Assembly (NCBI GenBank): GCA_944380285.1
Contig: CALWGZ010000001.1
Location: forward strand, 1 to 64,000
Source of the DNA: an uncultured Christensenellaceae bacterium
GTDB taxonomy: Bacteria; Bacillota; Clostridia; Christensenellales; UBA3700
Direction of reading: 5' to 3'
Length of the DNA: 64,000 nucleotides
The notes below the pieces were generated by a model. It was not told the DNA's origin, did no database searches, and saw nothing but the letters and a program-made list of their open reading frames with translations. Positions 25,650-35,060 of the stretch are shown here, piece by piece; the stretch's first letter is position 1, and the number at the start of each line of letters is the position of its first letter. Position numbers and translations under genes: made by a program.

Positions 25650-28600
25650 TCAGCCTCCGCGGTATACCCTGACAAGTTCTACCTCGTCCCTTTTCCCGTC
25701 TGGGCGGAACTCGGTGCAGTTGAGATAGTTCAGATCACCGGCACGGATATAGTCTCCGTCTCCCTTTTCGTAAGATATCCTGTAGGTCGTACCGCCGATC
25801 TTCAACGTCACTTTGAGCCTTTGCGCGTCAAAACCGCGCGGTTTGCCTATGCGCACCAGCCCCCGCGACATCGTGATGCCGAGCGCTTTCTCGACGATCG
25901 CGGTGTACAGCCAGCCCGCGCTGCCGGTATACCACGTCCAGCCGCTCTCGCCGCGCCTGCCCTCGGCTGAATAGACGTCCGCGGCGACAACGTAAGGCTC
26001 GCCCCCGCGTATATCCCCGTATCTTGCCGCCGCCGTCGCCGGACAGATGTCGAACATCAGCCGCTTTGCTTCGTCATATCTGCCGGAGTCGAACAGCGCA
26101 ATCAAATACCAGACAGCCGCGTGCGTGTATTGTCCGCCGTTTTCACGCACGCCCTTGGGATAGGCGCCGATATAGCCGACGCGGTCGCTCGGCTCAAAGG
26201 GCGGATCGAACAGCCTGACGAGCCCGAACTCTTTATCGTACAGCTTTGCGGCGCTGTCGAGCGCGCGGCGGCGCATATCTTCGTCGCCTATCTTTGCAAG
26301 CTGCGCCCACGCCTGACAGATGAGATCGAGCGCGCAATTGCCCTCGCCCGTCCCCAGCCATACGCCGTCGTCGGTGAACGCCCTCGCGAACTTTTCGCCG
26401 TCGAAAGTCTTTGCCGCCGCCGCAGCGAGCGATTCCGCCTCTTTGAGATGGCGCTGCCCCTTTTCGTAGCCCACCGCCGCCGCAAAATCGCGCAATACGC
26501 GCACCGCGAACATCGTCAGCCATACGCTTTCGCCCCGATCGCGCGTGCCGATCGCGTTGAGCGCGTCGTTCCAGTCTCCGCACCCTATTTTAAGCAATCC
26601 GTGCTCCCCCTTACGCGCAAGCGCGTGCGCGATCGCCCTTTCGCAATGCTCTTGCACCGTACCCTCTTTGCTCGGCTTAGGCGTTTCGTACCTAGCCTCG
26701 GCGATCCCTACGAGCGGAGGCGAACTCAAATAGGGAACGCGCTCTTCGAGCAGCGACGCGTCTCCCGTCACCGCCACCCACCGCGCGGCGAACAGCGGCA
26801 AAAACAGCTTATCATCTGATATCCTCGTCCTCACCCCTGTTCGCGGAGGATGCCACCAATGCATCACGTCCCCTTCGAGATATTGATGCGCGCACACGTC
26901 GAGAAAGACGCTCTTCGCCCTCTCGGGATCGGTCGGAATTATCGCGAGCGCGTCCTGCAAGATGTCGCGCGCGCCTATCGCGCCGCCCGCCTGATAGTAA
27001 CCGCATCTGCCGAACAGCCGCGACGAATACAACTGCGTGCACAGCCAGCGGTTGAAGAAATTGTCAAAAAGCCGCTCTCCGCTGTCGACCGTCACTGCGT
27101 TGAGCGAGCGGAAAAACTCCTCCGTCCCACGACAGCCGTTCGACACGTCGCCGAGCGTCAGCGCCCTCAACGCCTCTTCGTCCGCGCTCATTACGACCGC
27201 AAACACGCTCTCGCGCTCTCTTTCGGTCTCTATCTCGAACGCCGCGGCAGGATAGGGCGTCTTTGCGCCGAGACTCAGCCCATGCGACAGCCGCGACGCC
27301 CCGGCGTCGGTCGAGCACTTGAACTTTGCGCCGACGCACGCGAAATACATCTTTTCGCCCGTCGCGCAATTGAATGCCTCTATGACGCCGTCCCTCGCCG
27401 CGCATGCGCAAAACGCCCTTCCGTCATGCGGAGCGAGAGAGGGCAACATCCGCCAATACGCGTTCTTGGAGCGCTCATCCGCCGAGACCGCGCGCACCAA
27501 TGTCGCGGTCATTTTGCCATCGGCGAACACGCATGTCTTGACATCCCAATCGACGTCGTCCACGCGCGAGCAAAACACCGTCGCACCGGGCGAATGCTTG
27601 ACATATCCGCCCTCACAAAGCCTGTTTATCCTCACCGCACCGCCGCCCGAGAGCGCAAACAGCTCTTCGCACGGCGGATCGAGCGCGGCGTCGTTGAGCC
27701 ATGCATTCAGCTTGCCGAAATAGGCGCTTCCCGACCATCGGAATCCGCCGCCCGTCTCGGTGACAACCGCTCCGCCGCGCGGCAGATTTATCACATTTGA
27801 ATAGGGCTTTTTGGGGCGGCGCCCGACGACGTAATCGCCCGACGGATCGAAGCCTCCCGCGCCGCATGGCGTGAGCGGTGCGCGTTCGCGCCGCCCGAGC
27901 GTAGGCAACTTGACAGCCGTCATTCCCGGCAAGAACGTCTCGGCGTACACTTCGCCGGCTACAACGCACGCGCCCGCGATCAGCCCGCGCTCCGTCTCGC
28001 CGTCCGCAGACACATCTATCAGCCTGACGAACGACAGCCTTTCAAGGTCGGAGATGCCGCTCTCTTCGATCAGAGCACGCCGTATCGGCGCGGCGTATGT
28101 GTCCTCTTCTCTGTACAGCACGCACATCAAAAAGTCCGCTCCCGCCAGCGCGCAGGCGGTGCATGCCTTGACGTATGCGGCAAAGTCGGGTGTGCCGCCG
28201 TATTTGACGACGACGGTGCGCTTGCCTTCCTCGATCTCGGCGGAGCGTCCGCGCGCGGACATACGCGCCCTCACCGCCTTGGACGGCATGGGCAAAAACA
28301 CCAACCTCGCCGCAAGGTCGGAAAAGATCTCCGCGCCGCGCTCCCCTTCGACGTATTTGGACAACGCGCCTCGATCGCGCGTCTCTGACAGTTTCGCACC
28401 CTCGCCGAGCGCACTCAGCTTGGAGTCCAAAGACTGCCTGTCGTGCGCGCACAGCAGCGTCAATTTGACCTCCGCCTCTTCGCCGGGAGGGACGGTCACC
28501 TTGCACGAAAACCCTATGCACGGCGCAAGCGTACGCCCTAAGCCGATGCACCTTGCGTATTTGCCCTCGGACAGATCGCGAAAATGTTTGACATCGCAGT

Positions 28601-31600
28601 CGGGCACGACGTCCGCGCCGCCCTCTATTTTGAGCGCGGCATACATTCCGCCCGCTCCCTCGCGCGGCACTCGGCGCGCGGTCAGCACCCTCTCGCCGTC
28701 CGAGTATTCGGTCTCGACGAACATGTCGTTGAACGCCGGATGGGCGCGGTAGTCTCCGTCCGCGATCAGCGCGACCCGGCGGCAAAACACGAACAGATAC
28801 TCCCTCGCGCTTGCGCCGTCGTTGCGCACGCGATAGCTCCGCACCTCGCCGCCTATCCCCGTCGGAACGGTCACGTCGAGAGTGCACGCACCCGACTCGT
28901 AATGTGCGCCGTAAGGCGTGAAAACGGCTTTTGCGCCGCGGTCTTTGCGCAGCGGCGCATATGTCGGCGAGACGACGTCTTCGCCGTCGATAAAGACGCC
29001 GAACGCGCCCTCGTCGCTCTCGGGACAGCCGTGAAAGACATCTATCCTCGCTTCGCAAAATTGCGCAAAGCCGCAGCCGCGCTCGTCGAGCATAATGCGG
29101 TATTCACCGCCGCTCGCCGCCCACGCGGACGGCATTTCGGACGGCGTGCGCTCGAGCCGGTAGTCCGCCGCCCCGCGGCAGGAGACAAAGCGCTGCCTCA
29201 TCCGTGCGACCGCTTTGCAGTCGCTCTTGGGCGCGGACATCAGCATCCCGATCGCCGCAAAGCGCGGCGATGAGGCGAACAGCGATTTGATCGCCCCCGG
29301 CGCGAGCGCCTCGGTCAGCGCCGCCAAGATCATCCCCTGGTGGTGGGTCATGTGCGAATAGACGACGTTTTCGCCGCAAGAGAAGTCTATCGCCTCGTAA
29401 AAGCCGAGCCGCCCCAGATAGCCGGCGTCTTCGAGCCGCGACAGTTCGGCTGCGGCGGCGTGCGGCGAGATCGTCGCGGCGAGTGCGGAAGCGTAGGGCG
29501 CGATCACTTTGTGTTTGCCCTCTCCCGACAGCGCAAGCGCATCTATCCCGTGCGCGCGGTATTGATAGTTGCCCTGCTTGTCGAACGCGAAGTAGCCGCT
29601 CTCACTGATCCCCCAAAAGCCGTGGCAGCGCACCCGCCTCATCTTGAACAGCGCACGGCGCGCCGAACGGCAAAGTTCGCTCCCCGTCGGCGCAGTGACG
29701 AACAGCTCGGGCATCAGGTACTCGAACGCCGTCCCCGACCACGAAGCGAGCGTGGGAAGCAACGCCCCAAGCCGACTTGCGTCAAGCGACGTCCACTCGC
29801 GAGACGAACATGTCCGCGCGCACGCTATCGCGACCGCGAGCCGCGCCTCGGACGCGAGCAGGTCGTAATGCCCGTCCGCGGCGCCCGTTCGCGCGTCGAT
29901 ACCGCGCACGAAAAGTCCCCTCTTCTTGTCGGCAAACACCTCAAAATCCGCCCCTTCGACGAGCTCGGCGGCAAGCCGTTCGCCCTCTTCGCCGCACATC
30001 GCCGCGCAAAATGCGCGCACCGTCTCCGCGCAGGCGACAAAGTTGCCGCTGTCGACAAAGGAGACGTATTCGGGCGGAGCGACGCTGCCGTCGCGGCGAT
30101 ACCAATTGTAGAGATGCCCGCTCCGCTTGGGAAGACCGACGACGCGCGTCAGCTTTGAGACGATGTTTTCGTATGCCTCGTCCTCGGCGATCAATCCGCA
30201 CTTTGCCGCGCAGACGTCGGCGATCAGCCAAAAGCCGAGATCTGTCGGCGACACGGTCGCGCTGTGTCCGACCGGCGGATAGATCTGGATGTTGTCGCAC
30301 GGCAAAAAGCCGTCGAGCGCCTTGAAATACTCATACGTCCTTGCGACGTACTTCCTCAATCTGCGCTCGTCTCTTTCGTTCGCTTTGCGGACGGTCGCGG
30401 TCGGGACGAACGCGCGCGAAAACATAGCCGCCGCTGCCGCGAGATATGCCGCCGCCCACATCGAAAAAGCGAAGCCGCGCCAGAACACCGCCGCGAACAC
30501 CGCCGCAAGCACCGCCCCGGGGAGCGCGACGCGGGCAAACGCCGCCGCGCTCTCCCTCTCAGACGAAGCGAACGTCTTCCATCCGCACAGCCTGTGCGGA
30601 GCAAAGAGCGCGAAGAGCGCGGTCGACAGCGCGGTCAACGCGCAATTAGCCGCGCGCATGGGAAGCAACGCGAGATCGATCATCGCGCCGACGACCGTCC
30701 GCGCCGCCTCGCACAGCACCGCCGCCGCTCGCCTGCCCTTTGACGACAGCGCGCTCTCGGCTATTCGAGCAGCGGGAGACGCAAACACCGCAAGCGCAGC
30801 CGCTATCCCGAGCACCGCGCTCCCCGTCGCGAAAAACGCCGCGACCAGCGCAAACGCCGCTATCGGCGCGAGCGCCGCGATCGCGTTGGACAGGATGACG
30901 TAGGCGTAGGCGCGGTCTTTGACCGTGCCGCCGAGCAGAGGCAGCAGCATCAGATCCCCTCTCCGCCACCTCGCCGCTCTCGCCGCGTCCGCACTCGGGC
31001 ATTCGGGAGGGATCTCGGAGACGGCGACGTCCGCCGCGCCGGTATTCATCACCGCGCCCTCGGCGATGTCGTGACTGAGCAATCGTTTGCCCTCCAACGC
31101 CGCAGTCTTTCGCGCAAAGCTGTCGAGGCGATATATCCCCTTGCCGCAAAACACCGCCGTGCCCGCAAGATCGAAAAATATGTCCGAGTGCCCGGCGTAG
31201 GCGACTCCTCCGCCCGAATTGTCGAGCGCATACGCAGTGCGCGCCCTGCCGCCGTCCGCATAAGCGCCGAACGCGAGCAGGTCGTACTTCGCCGCGAGCG
31301 GATGACGGAGCGCGTCGATCGCCTCTCCGACAGCCCCCGGCGCGAGCAGGTCGTCCTCGTCGACGACGATGACATACCTCACCCTGCCGTCCGAGGGAGA
31401 CAACTTTACGAACGCGCCGTCGCAGCCGCTCATTCTCGCGGCGTTGTAGTCGGCGATCGCGCCTCTCTTGCGGTCGCGGGCGCGCCATCTTCCCCTCTCC
31501 CTCACGCGTCGGCGCACCGCGATTTTCAACCCCCTTTTCTCATATTCTTCAAGGACGGAGAGCAAGCCGTCGTCGCTGCCGTCCCACTCCGCGTCGGACG

Positions 31601-33011
31601 GCGCAAAGTCGCAAAGCAGCAGATAGGAACAAAACTCGCGCTCGTTGACCGCGGCGATCGAAAGCAATCGATCGGCGACCTGCCTCGCCTCTTTTTCGCC
31701 TTTGAGAAAGACGGGCATCACCAATTCGGTGCGGCAGGACTCGTCGCGCGGACAGGTCAGCCGAGGACATGGACGGCGTATGCACAGCCTGGCGGCAACG
31801 ACGCGCGCCGCCCGATCGCAGACGGGAAAAAAGGCGAAAAAACAGCATATCGCGACCGCGACCGCAGCGGCGACCGCGCCGGAAAACACTGCCGCGAGAG
31901 CGCCGAGTGCGGCGCTCGAACAGAATACCGCCGAGGCAAACAAAACAGTGTTTCTGCCCGCATGCGACCTTTTGGGGCGTTTGCCGAGCAGCTTCGCCCT
32001 GAGCAGGTCGGGACGGTCGAACAGATAGGTCCCGAAATGTACGCCCCTGTCCTCTCCGAGCGCGACAGCCGCCTCGATCACCGCGCGTTCGGAAGTCCCC
32101 AAACGGCGCGCGATCGTCGCCGCGGCGGCGAAATAGGCGAGCTTTGAGCCGACGTCCGTAGCCGCAAACGCCGCGTCCCGAGCCGCTGCCGCCGCTCCGG
32201 GACATATCGACGCCGAAAACTCTGCGTCGAGCGCCTCGCGAGAGGTCGTCAAAAGCGCGAGTATCCGCTCCGTCTTTTCGGCATAGCCCGCGGTCTCGGC
32301 GGCAAACGCGACGCACGCGCCGCCGCGATCGAACTCCCTGCCCTCGGCATAGCGCGGATCGACGCGCTTGCCGCTCTTGACGAAGTAGTAGACATAGCCG
32401 TCCTTTTTCGCCCTGCGCCTGTCGGGCACGACGTCGCTTTGAGCCGCCTCGCGCGACTTTGAAAGTACGACGAGCCTGCGAGCGACGTCCGCCCAGAGCC
32501 GCATGCCTGCCGCCTCTATCGCGAGAGGCAGCGCGACGACTTCGGCATGATCGAGCGGAGTGCGGGAGACGAATCTCAAAAGCGTCTTTTGCAATTTATC
32601 CGCGTCGGAACACAGCTCCGCCGACGACAATATCGCCGTTGCGAGCGTCAATATCCTCGCCTCTCCGTCCGTATGAGGAAGCGCGGCGAGCGCACCGAAA
32701 CCTCGGTTGAGCCGCGCGCGGAGCGTGTGATATTTTTCCGCAAACACCTTTTCGCACTCCTCGAGCGCGATCCCCGCTCTGTCGGCGGCGACTATGCGGC
32801 GGTAGGCGCGCGCAGCCGCAAACGCGTAAGCCGCCCGCGACGGTGCTGCGCCGCCCGCGACGGTGGCTCGAAGTTCAAGCGCGAGTTCGTCCACAGCCGC
32901 AGGGGTCAGTTCTCCGAAACTCCGTCCTCTTTTCCGCCCCGGCGACGCGAGCGCGTACGCCGCAAGCGTCACGAATATCAATACAAGCAATGCCACGATC
33001 GCATAGACCAC
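25650..33011 (-). CDS. Cyclic beta-1,2-glucan synthase-like protein (GT84 + glycoamylase-like + GH94)
   Basis: A 2453-aa multidomain membrane enzyme resembling NdvB/Cgs. An N-terminal span (1-22) and further hydrophobic clusters near 370-420, 700-760 and 850 flank a glycosyltransferase region with an acidic nucleotide-sugar site (VIVVDEDDLL near 548). Around 905-1150 is a glycoamylase-like domain (NIQIYPPVGHSATVSPTDLG, GHLYNWY). The C-terminal third is GH94 phosphorylase-like, with GYYQAGGAIGARDILQDA near 2000, HWWHPP, and GDWNDALN near 2145 holding the general acid. In homologues the parts make, cut to length and cyclise beta-1,2-glucan. The start is GTG with GGAGGTGAACG. The partner upstream is a secreted GH16 lipoprotein, transcribed in the same direction but separated by a terminator. 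Confidence 0.88.
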   Translation of the reverse strand: MVYAIVALLVLIFVTLAAYALASPGRKRGRSFGELTPAAVDELALELRATVAGGAAPSRAAYAFAAARAYRRIVAADRAGIALEECEKVFAEKYHTLRARLNRGFGALAALPHTDGEARILTLATAILSSAELCSDADKLQKTLLRFVSRTPLDHAEVVALPLAIEAAGMRLWADVARRLVVLSKSREAAQSDVVPDRRRAKKDGYVYYFVKSGKRVDPRYAEGREFDRGGACVAFAAETAGYAEKTERILALLTTSREALDAEFSASICPGAAAAARDAAFAATDVGSKLAYFAAAATIARRLGTSERAVIEAAVALGEDRGVHFGTYLFDRPDLLRAKLLGKRPKRSHAGRNTVLFASAVFCSSAALGALAAVFSGAVAAAVAVAICCFFAFFPVCDRAARVVAARLCIRRPCPRLTCPRDESCRTELVMPVFLKGEKEARQVADRLLSIAAVNEREFCSYLLLCDFAPSDAEWDGSDDGLLSVLEEYEKRGLKIAVRRRVRERGRWRARDRKRGAIADYNAARMSGCDGAFVKLSPSDGRVRYVIVVDEDDLLAPGAVGEAIDALRHPLAAKYDLLAFGAYADGGRARTAYALDNSGGGVAYAGHSDIFFDLAGTAVFCGKGIYRLDSFARKTAALEGKRLLSHDIAEGAVMNTGAADVAVSEIPPECPSADAARAARWRRGDLMLLPLLGGTVKDRAYAYVILSNAIAALAPIAAFALVAAFFATGSAVLGIAAALAVFASPAARIAESALSSKGRRAAAVLCEAARTVVGAMIDLALLPMRAANCALTALSTALFALFAPHRLCGWKTFASSERESAAAFARVALPGAVLAAVFAAVFWRGFAFSMWAAAYLAAAAAMFSRAFVPTATVRKANERDERRLRKYVARTYEYFKALDGFLPCDNIQIYPPVGHSATVSPTDLGFWLIADVCAAKCGLIAEDEAYENIVSKLTRVVGLPKRSGHLYNWYRRDGSVAPPEYVSFVDSGNFVACAETVRAFCAAMCGEEGERLAAELVEGADFEVFADKKRGLFVRGIDARTGAADGHYDLLASEARLAVAIACARTCSSREWTSLDASRLGALLPTLASWSGTAFEYLMPELFVTAPTGSELCRSARRALFKMRRVRCHGFWGISESGYFAFDKQGNYQYRAHGIDALALSGEGKHKVIAPYASALAATISPHAAAAELSRLEDAGYLGRLGFYEAIDFSCGENVVYSHMTHHQGMILAALTEALAPGAIKSLFASSPRFAAIGMLMSAPKSDCKAVARMRQRFVSCRGAADYRLERTPSEMPSAWAASGGEYRIMLDERGCGFAQFCEARIDVFHGCPESDEGAFGVFIDGEDVVSPTYAPLRKDRGAKAVFTPYGAHYESGACTLDVTVPTGIGGEVRSYRVRNDGASAREYLFVFCRRVALIADGDYRAHPAFNDMFVETEYSDGERVLTARRVPREGAGGMYAALKIEGGADVVPDCDVKHFRDLSEGKYARCIGLGRTLAPCIGFSCKVTVPPGEEAEVKLTLLCAHDRQSLDSKLSALGEGAKLSETRDRGALSKYVEGERGAEIFSDLAARLVFLPMPSKAVRARMSARGRSAEIEEGKRTVVVKYGGTPDFAAYVKACTACALAGADFLMCVLYREEDTYAAPIRRALIEESGISDLERLSFVRLIDVSADGETERGLIAGACVVAGEVYAETFLPGMTAVKLPTLGRRERAPLTPCGAGGFDPSGDYVVGRRPKKPYSNVINLPRGGAVVTETGGGFRWSGSAYFGKLNAWLNDAALDPPCEELFALSGGGAVRINRLCEGGYVKHSPGATVFCSRVDDVDWDVKTCVFADGKMTATLVRAVSADERSKNAYWRMLPSLAPHDGRAFCACAARDGVIEAFNCATGEKMYFACVGAKFKCSTDAGASRLSHGLSLGAKTPYPAAAFEIETERERESVFAVVMSADEEALRALTLGDVSNGCRGTEEFFRSLNAVTVDSGERLFDNFFNRWLCTQLYSSRLFGRCGYYQAGGAIGARDILQDALAIIPTDPERAKSVFLDVCAHQYLEGDVMHWWHPPRTGVRTRISDDKLFLPLFAARWVAVTGDASLLEERVPYLSSPPLVGIAEARYETPKPSKEGTVQEHCERAIAHALARKGEHGLLKIGCGDWNDALNAIGTRDRGESVWLTMFAVRVLRDFAAAVGYEKGQRHLKEAESLAAAAAKTFDGEKFARAFTDDGVWLGTGEGNCALDLICQAWAQLAKIGDEDMRRRALDSAAKLYDKEFGLVRLFDPPFEPSDRVGYIGAYPKGVRENGGQYTHAAVWYLIALFDSGRYDEAKRLMFDICPATAAARYGDIRGGEPYVVAADVYSAEGRRGESGWTWYTGSAGWLYTAIVEKALGITMSRGLVRIGKPRGFDAQRLKVTLKIGGTTYRISYEKGDGDYIRAGDLNYLNCTEFRPDGKRDEVELVRVYRGG

Positions 33012-33060
33012 CGTTCACCTCCGCGCTCTTCACGCGAGGCGATTATTGCCGTTTTGAACA

Positions 33061-33088
33061 TAAAAAATGCCGCGCCCGAAGGCGCGGC
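33061..33088 (-). terminator. Terminator after the GH16 gene
   Basis: The stem GCCGCGCC/GGCGCGGC with a TTCG loop is followed by six Ts on the minus strand, between GH16 and the glucan synthase gene. Confidence 0.9.
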
Positions 33089-33099
33089 GTAACGAAAAC

Positions 33100-34311
33100 T
33101 CAATTTTGAGGCGAATATTCTCCCTCTCCGCTGTCGTCCTCTATGTCGTCCAGCCAATTGAGATTTTGATAGACGCGGACGTAATCTATCTCCATCAGCC
33201 CCACTCCGCCGTCATGGTCGAACGCGCCTATCTTCTGTCCGTGCGGTCCCCACTCGTCGCCGGCGTCGATCTCGCAGGTGAAGCGCAAAAACTCGCGCAC
33301 CTTTGCGACTCCGCCGTCCGCAGTCGCCCAATTGGGCTTGCCGTCAACATAGAACACATAATACTCGGGCGTCCAAAGCAGCGCGAACGTGTGGAACTCG
33401 CCGTCGTAGAGGTCGTTGTCGCCGAGGTCGAACACGAGCGACGACACCTGCGCGCCCTCGGCGTAGCCGTCCCAAAGCAGCGCGTGCCCCATGCGGTGGC
33501 TGTCGTCGTTGCCCGTCAAAAACGCCGATTCGTAGACGTCGATCTCGGTGCCGTCCTCCCCGCTGCCGTCCACCATGCGCTGATAGGACGATTGCAGCCA
33601 GAATGCCGACCACATCCCCTCCTTGCGCGGCAGACGTATCCTCGTCTCGTAGTAGCCGTACGCCTGACGGAACAGATATTCGTCCTGCTTGTAGTCCGTC
33701 TGCGGACGGTCGTTGGACTCGTTGTAGAGCACGTTGCCGTCATCGTCGGTGAGCGGCGTCTCGACGCGCGTCTCAAAGCCGCCGGTATATCTTCCCGCGC
33801 CGCTGCCGCCGAAATAGGCGGCGTTGGCGTTGCAGACCTCGCAGTCGTGGTCGGCGATGTACTCGGAACGTATCACCGCGTGACCGTCCGCGCTGACCGA
33901 GACCATCTCCGGGCACCAATAGCACGCGTACTCGGGATGTTTGTCGTCCTGCGACGCCCAGCGCACGCCGTGAACGGACGACGTCCAGATCTCGGGATCC
34001 AGCCCCATGTTGTCCGCATAGTCTGCGTTGTAGTCGAAATTGTCGATCAGAGTGGGATACCACCCGTCCTCGGTCGCGGCTATGCCGTCTGCGGCGAGCT
34101 TAGCCTCGACCGCGGCGCTGTCGCCGTCGACGCCCTCGTCATAGCCGAAAAAGTATTTGTGCGTCGAAAGCCCCGAAAGATCGGGCAAAGTCGTGTCGAA
34201 ACCATTGAGAACGGGCGCGGGTTCGACGCTGTTGTTTTGACATGCCGCCGCCGTGAATACGCACGCGAAGCAGAGCGAGAGACACAGCGTGATGCGAAGT
34301 GCGTTTTTCAT
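33100..34311 (-). CDS. Secreted GH16 beta-glucanase lipoprotein
   Basis: A 403-aa exported protein. The signal peptide ends in the lipobox FTAAAC, so C24 is likely lipidated and the enzyme anchored outside the membrane. The GH16 domain covers about residues 90-385. Its catalytic motif is GTEIDVYE (ExDxxE, with nucleophile and acid/base glutamates), preceded by GMWSAFWLQ and followed by HTFALLWTPEYYVFYVDG, as in laminarinases and lichenases. Likely substrates are beta-1,3 or mixed-linked glucans; the exact linkage cannot be read from sequence. The ribosome-binding site AGGAGAAAATT supports the start. Confidence 0.92.
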   Translation of the reverse strand: MKNALRITLCLSLCFACVFTAAACQNNSVEPAPVLNGFDTTLPDLSGLSTHKYFFGYDEGVDGDSAAVEAKLAADGIAATEDGWYPTLIDNFDYNADYADNMGLDPEIWTSSVHGVRWASQDDKHPEYACYWCPEMVSVSADGHAVIRSEYIADHDCEVCNANAAYFGGSGAGRYTGGFETRVETPLTDDDGNVLYNESNDRPQTDYKQDEYLFRQAYGYYETRIRLPRKEGMWSAFWLQSSYQRMVDGSGEDGTEIDVYESAFLTGNDDSHRMGHALLWDGYAEGAQVSSLVFDLGDNDLYDGEFHTFALLWTPEYYVFYVDGKPNWATADGGVAKVREFLRFTCEIDAGDEWGPHGQKIGAFDHDGGVGLMEIDYVRVYQNLNWLDDIEDDSGEGEYSPQN

Positions 34312-34346
34312 AATTTTCTCCTATATTGCGCCATTTCGGGCGGATG

Positions 34347-35060
34347 TTACAGCGATTTGACGTAGGCGATCTCGCGATCGTTTAGATAGCGGTACGCGCC
34401 GCGAGACAGCCCTCCGAGGCGAATCGCGCCGACCGCGACGCGTTTGAGGAATGTCACCTCTTCGCCGACCGCGGCGAACATGCGGCGCACCTGGCGGTTT
34501 TTGCCCTCGGAGATGACGACCTGCAACTTGCTGACGCCGTCCTTGAATTCGATCAGTTTGACCTTGCTGCGCGACGTCTTGACCCCGTCGTCGAGAACCA
34601 CGCCCTTGCGCAGCTGCGCGAGTTTGTGCTCGGGCACCTCGCCGTCGACGTGGACGAGATAGGTCTTCTCCACTTCGTGGCTGGGGTGGGTCAACGCGTT
34701 GACCGCGTCGCCGTCGTTGGTCAAAAGAAGCAGCCCCTCGGTGTCGTAATCCAACCTGCCGACAGGCACGAGATGCGGGATTTTGAGATCTTTAAGATAG
34801 TCGTAAACGGTCTTGCGCCCCTTTTCGTCACTGCGCGTGGTCACGCAGCCCTTGGGCTTGTAGAGCATGATGTATTTGAACTCGGTGACGGGGCGGACGA
34901 TCTTGCCGTCCACCGAGACGACGTCGCCGTCCCCGACAGAGGTGCCGAGGGCGGTGACGAGTTTGTTGTTGATCTTGACTCTGCCGTCCGCGATCAGTAA
35001 GTCGGCGCCTCTTCTCGAGGCGACGCCGCAAGCGGCGAGATACTTGTTAAGCCTTTCCAA
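34347..35060 (-). CDS. RluB/RsuA-family pseudouridine synthase
   Basis: A 237-aa RNA-modifying enzyme. An N-terminal S4 RNA-binding domain (MERLNKYLAACGVASRRGAD) is followed by the catalytic domain with GRLDYDTEGLLLLTNDG, whose aspartate attacks the uridine. KNRQVRRMF is the usual C-terminal motif. RluB in Bacillus modifies 23S rRNA U2605-type sites; RsuA-like 16S activity cannot be excluded. The start matches the family consensus exactly, although it lies 67 nt inside the 3' end of the upstream dacF-like gene. Confidence 0.94.
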   Translation of the reverse strand: MERLNKYLAACGVASRRGADLLIADGRVKINNKLVTALGTSVGDGDVVSVDGKIVRPVTEFKYIMLYKPKGCVTTRSDEKGRKTVYDYLKDLKIPHLVPVGRLDYDTEGLLLLTNDGDAVNALTHPSHEVEKTYLVHVDGEVPEHKLAQLRKGVVLDDGVKTSRSKVKLIEFKDGVSKLQVVISEGKNRQVRRMFAAVGEEVTFLKRVAVGAIRLGGLSRGAYRYLNDREIAYVKSL

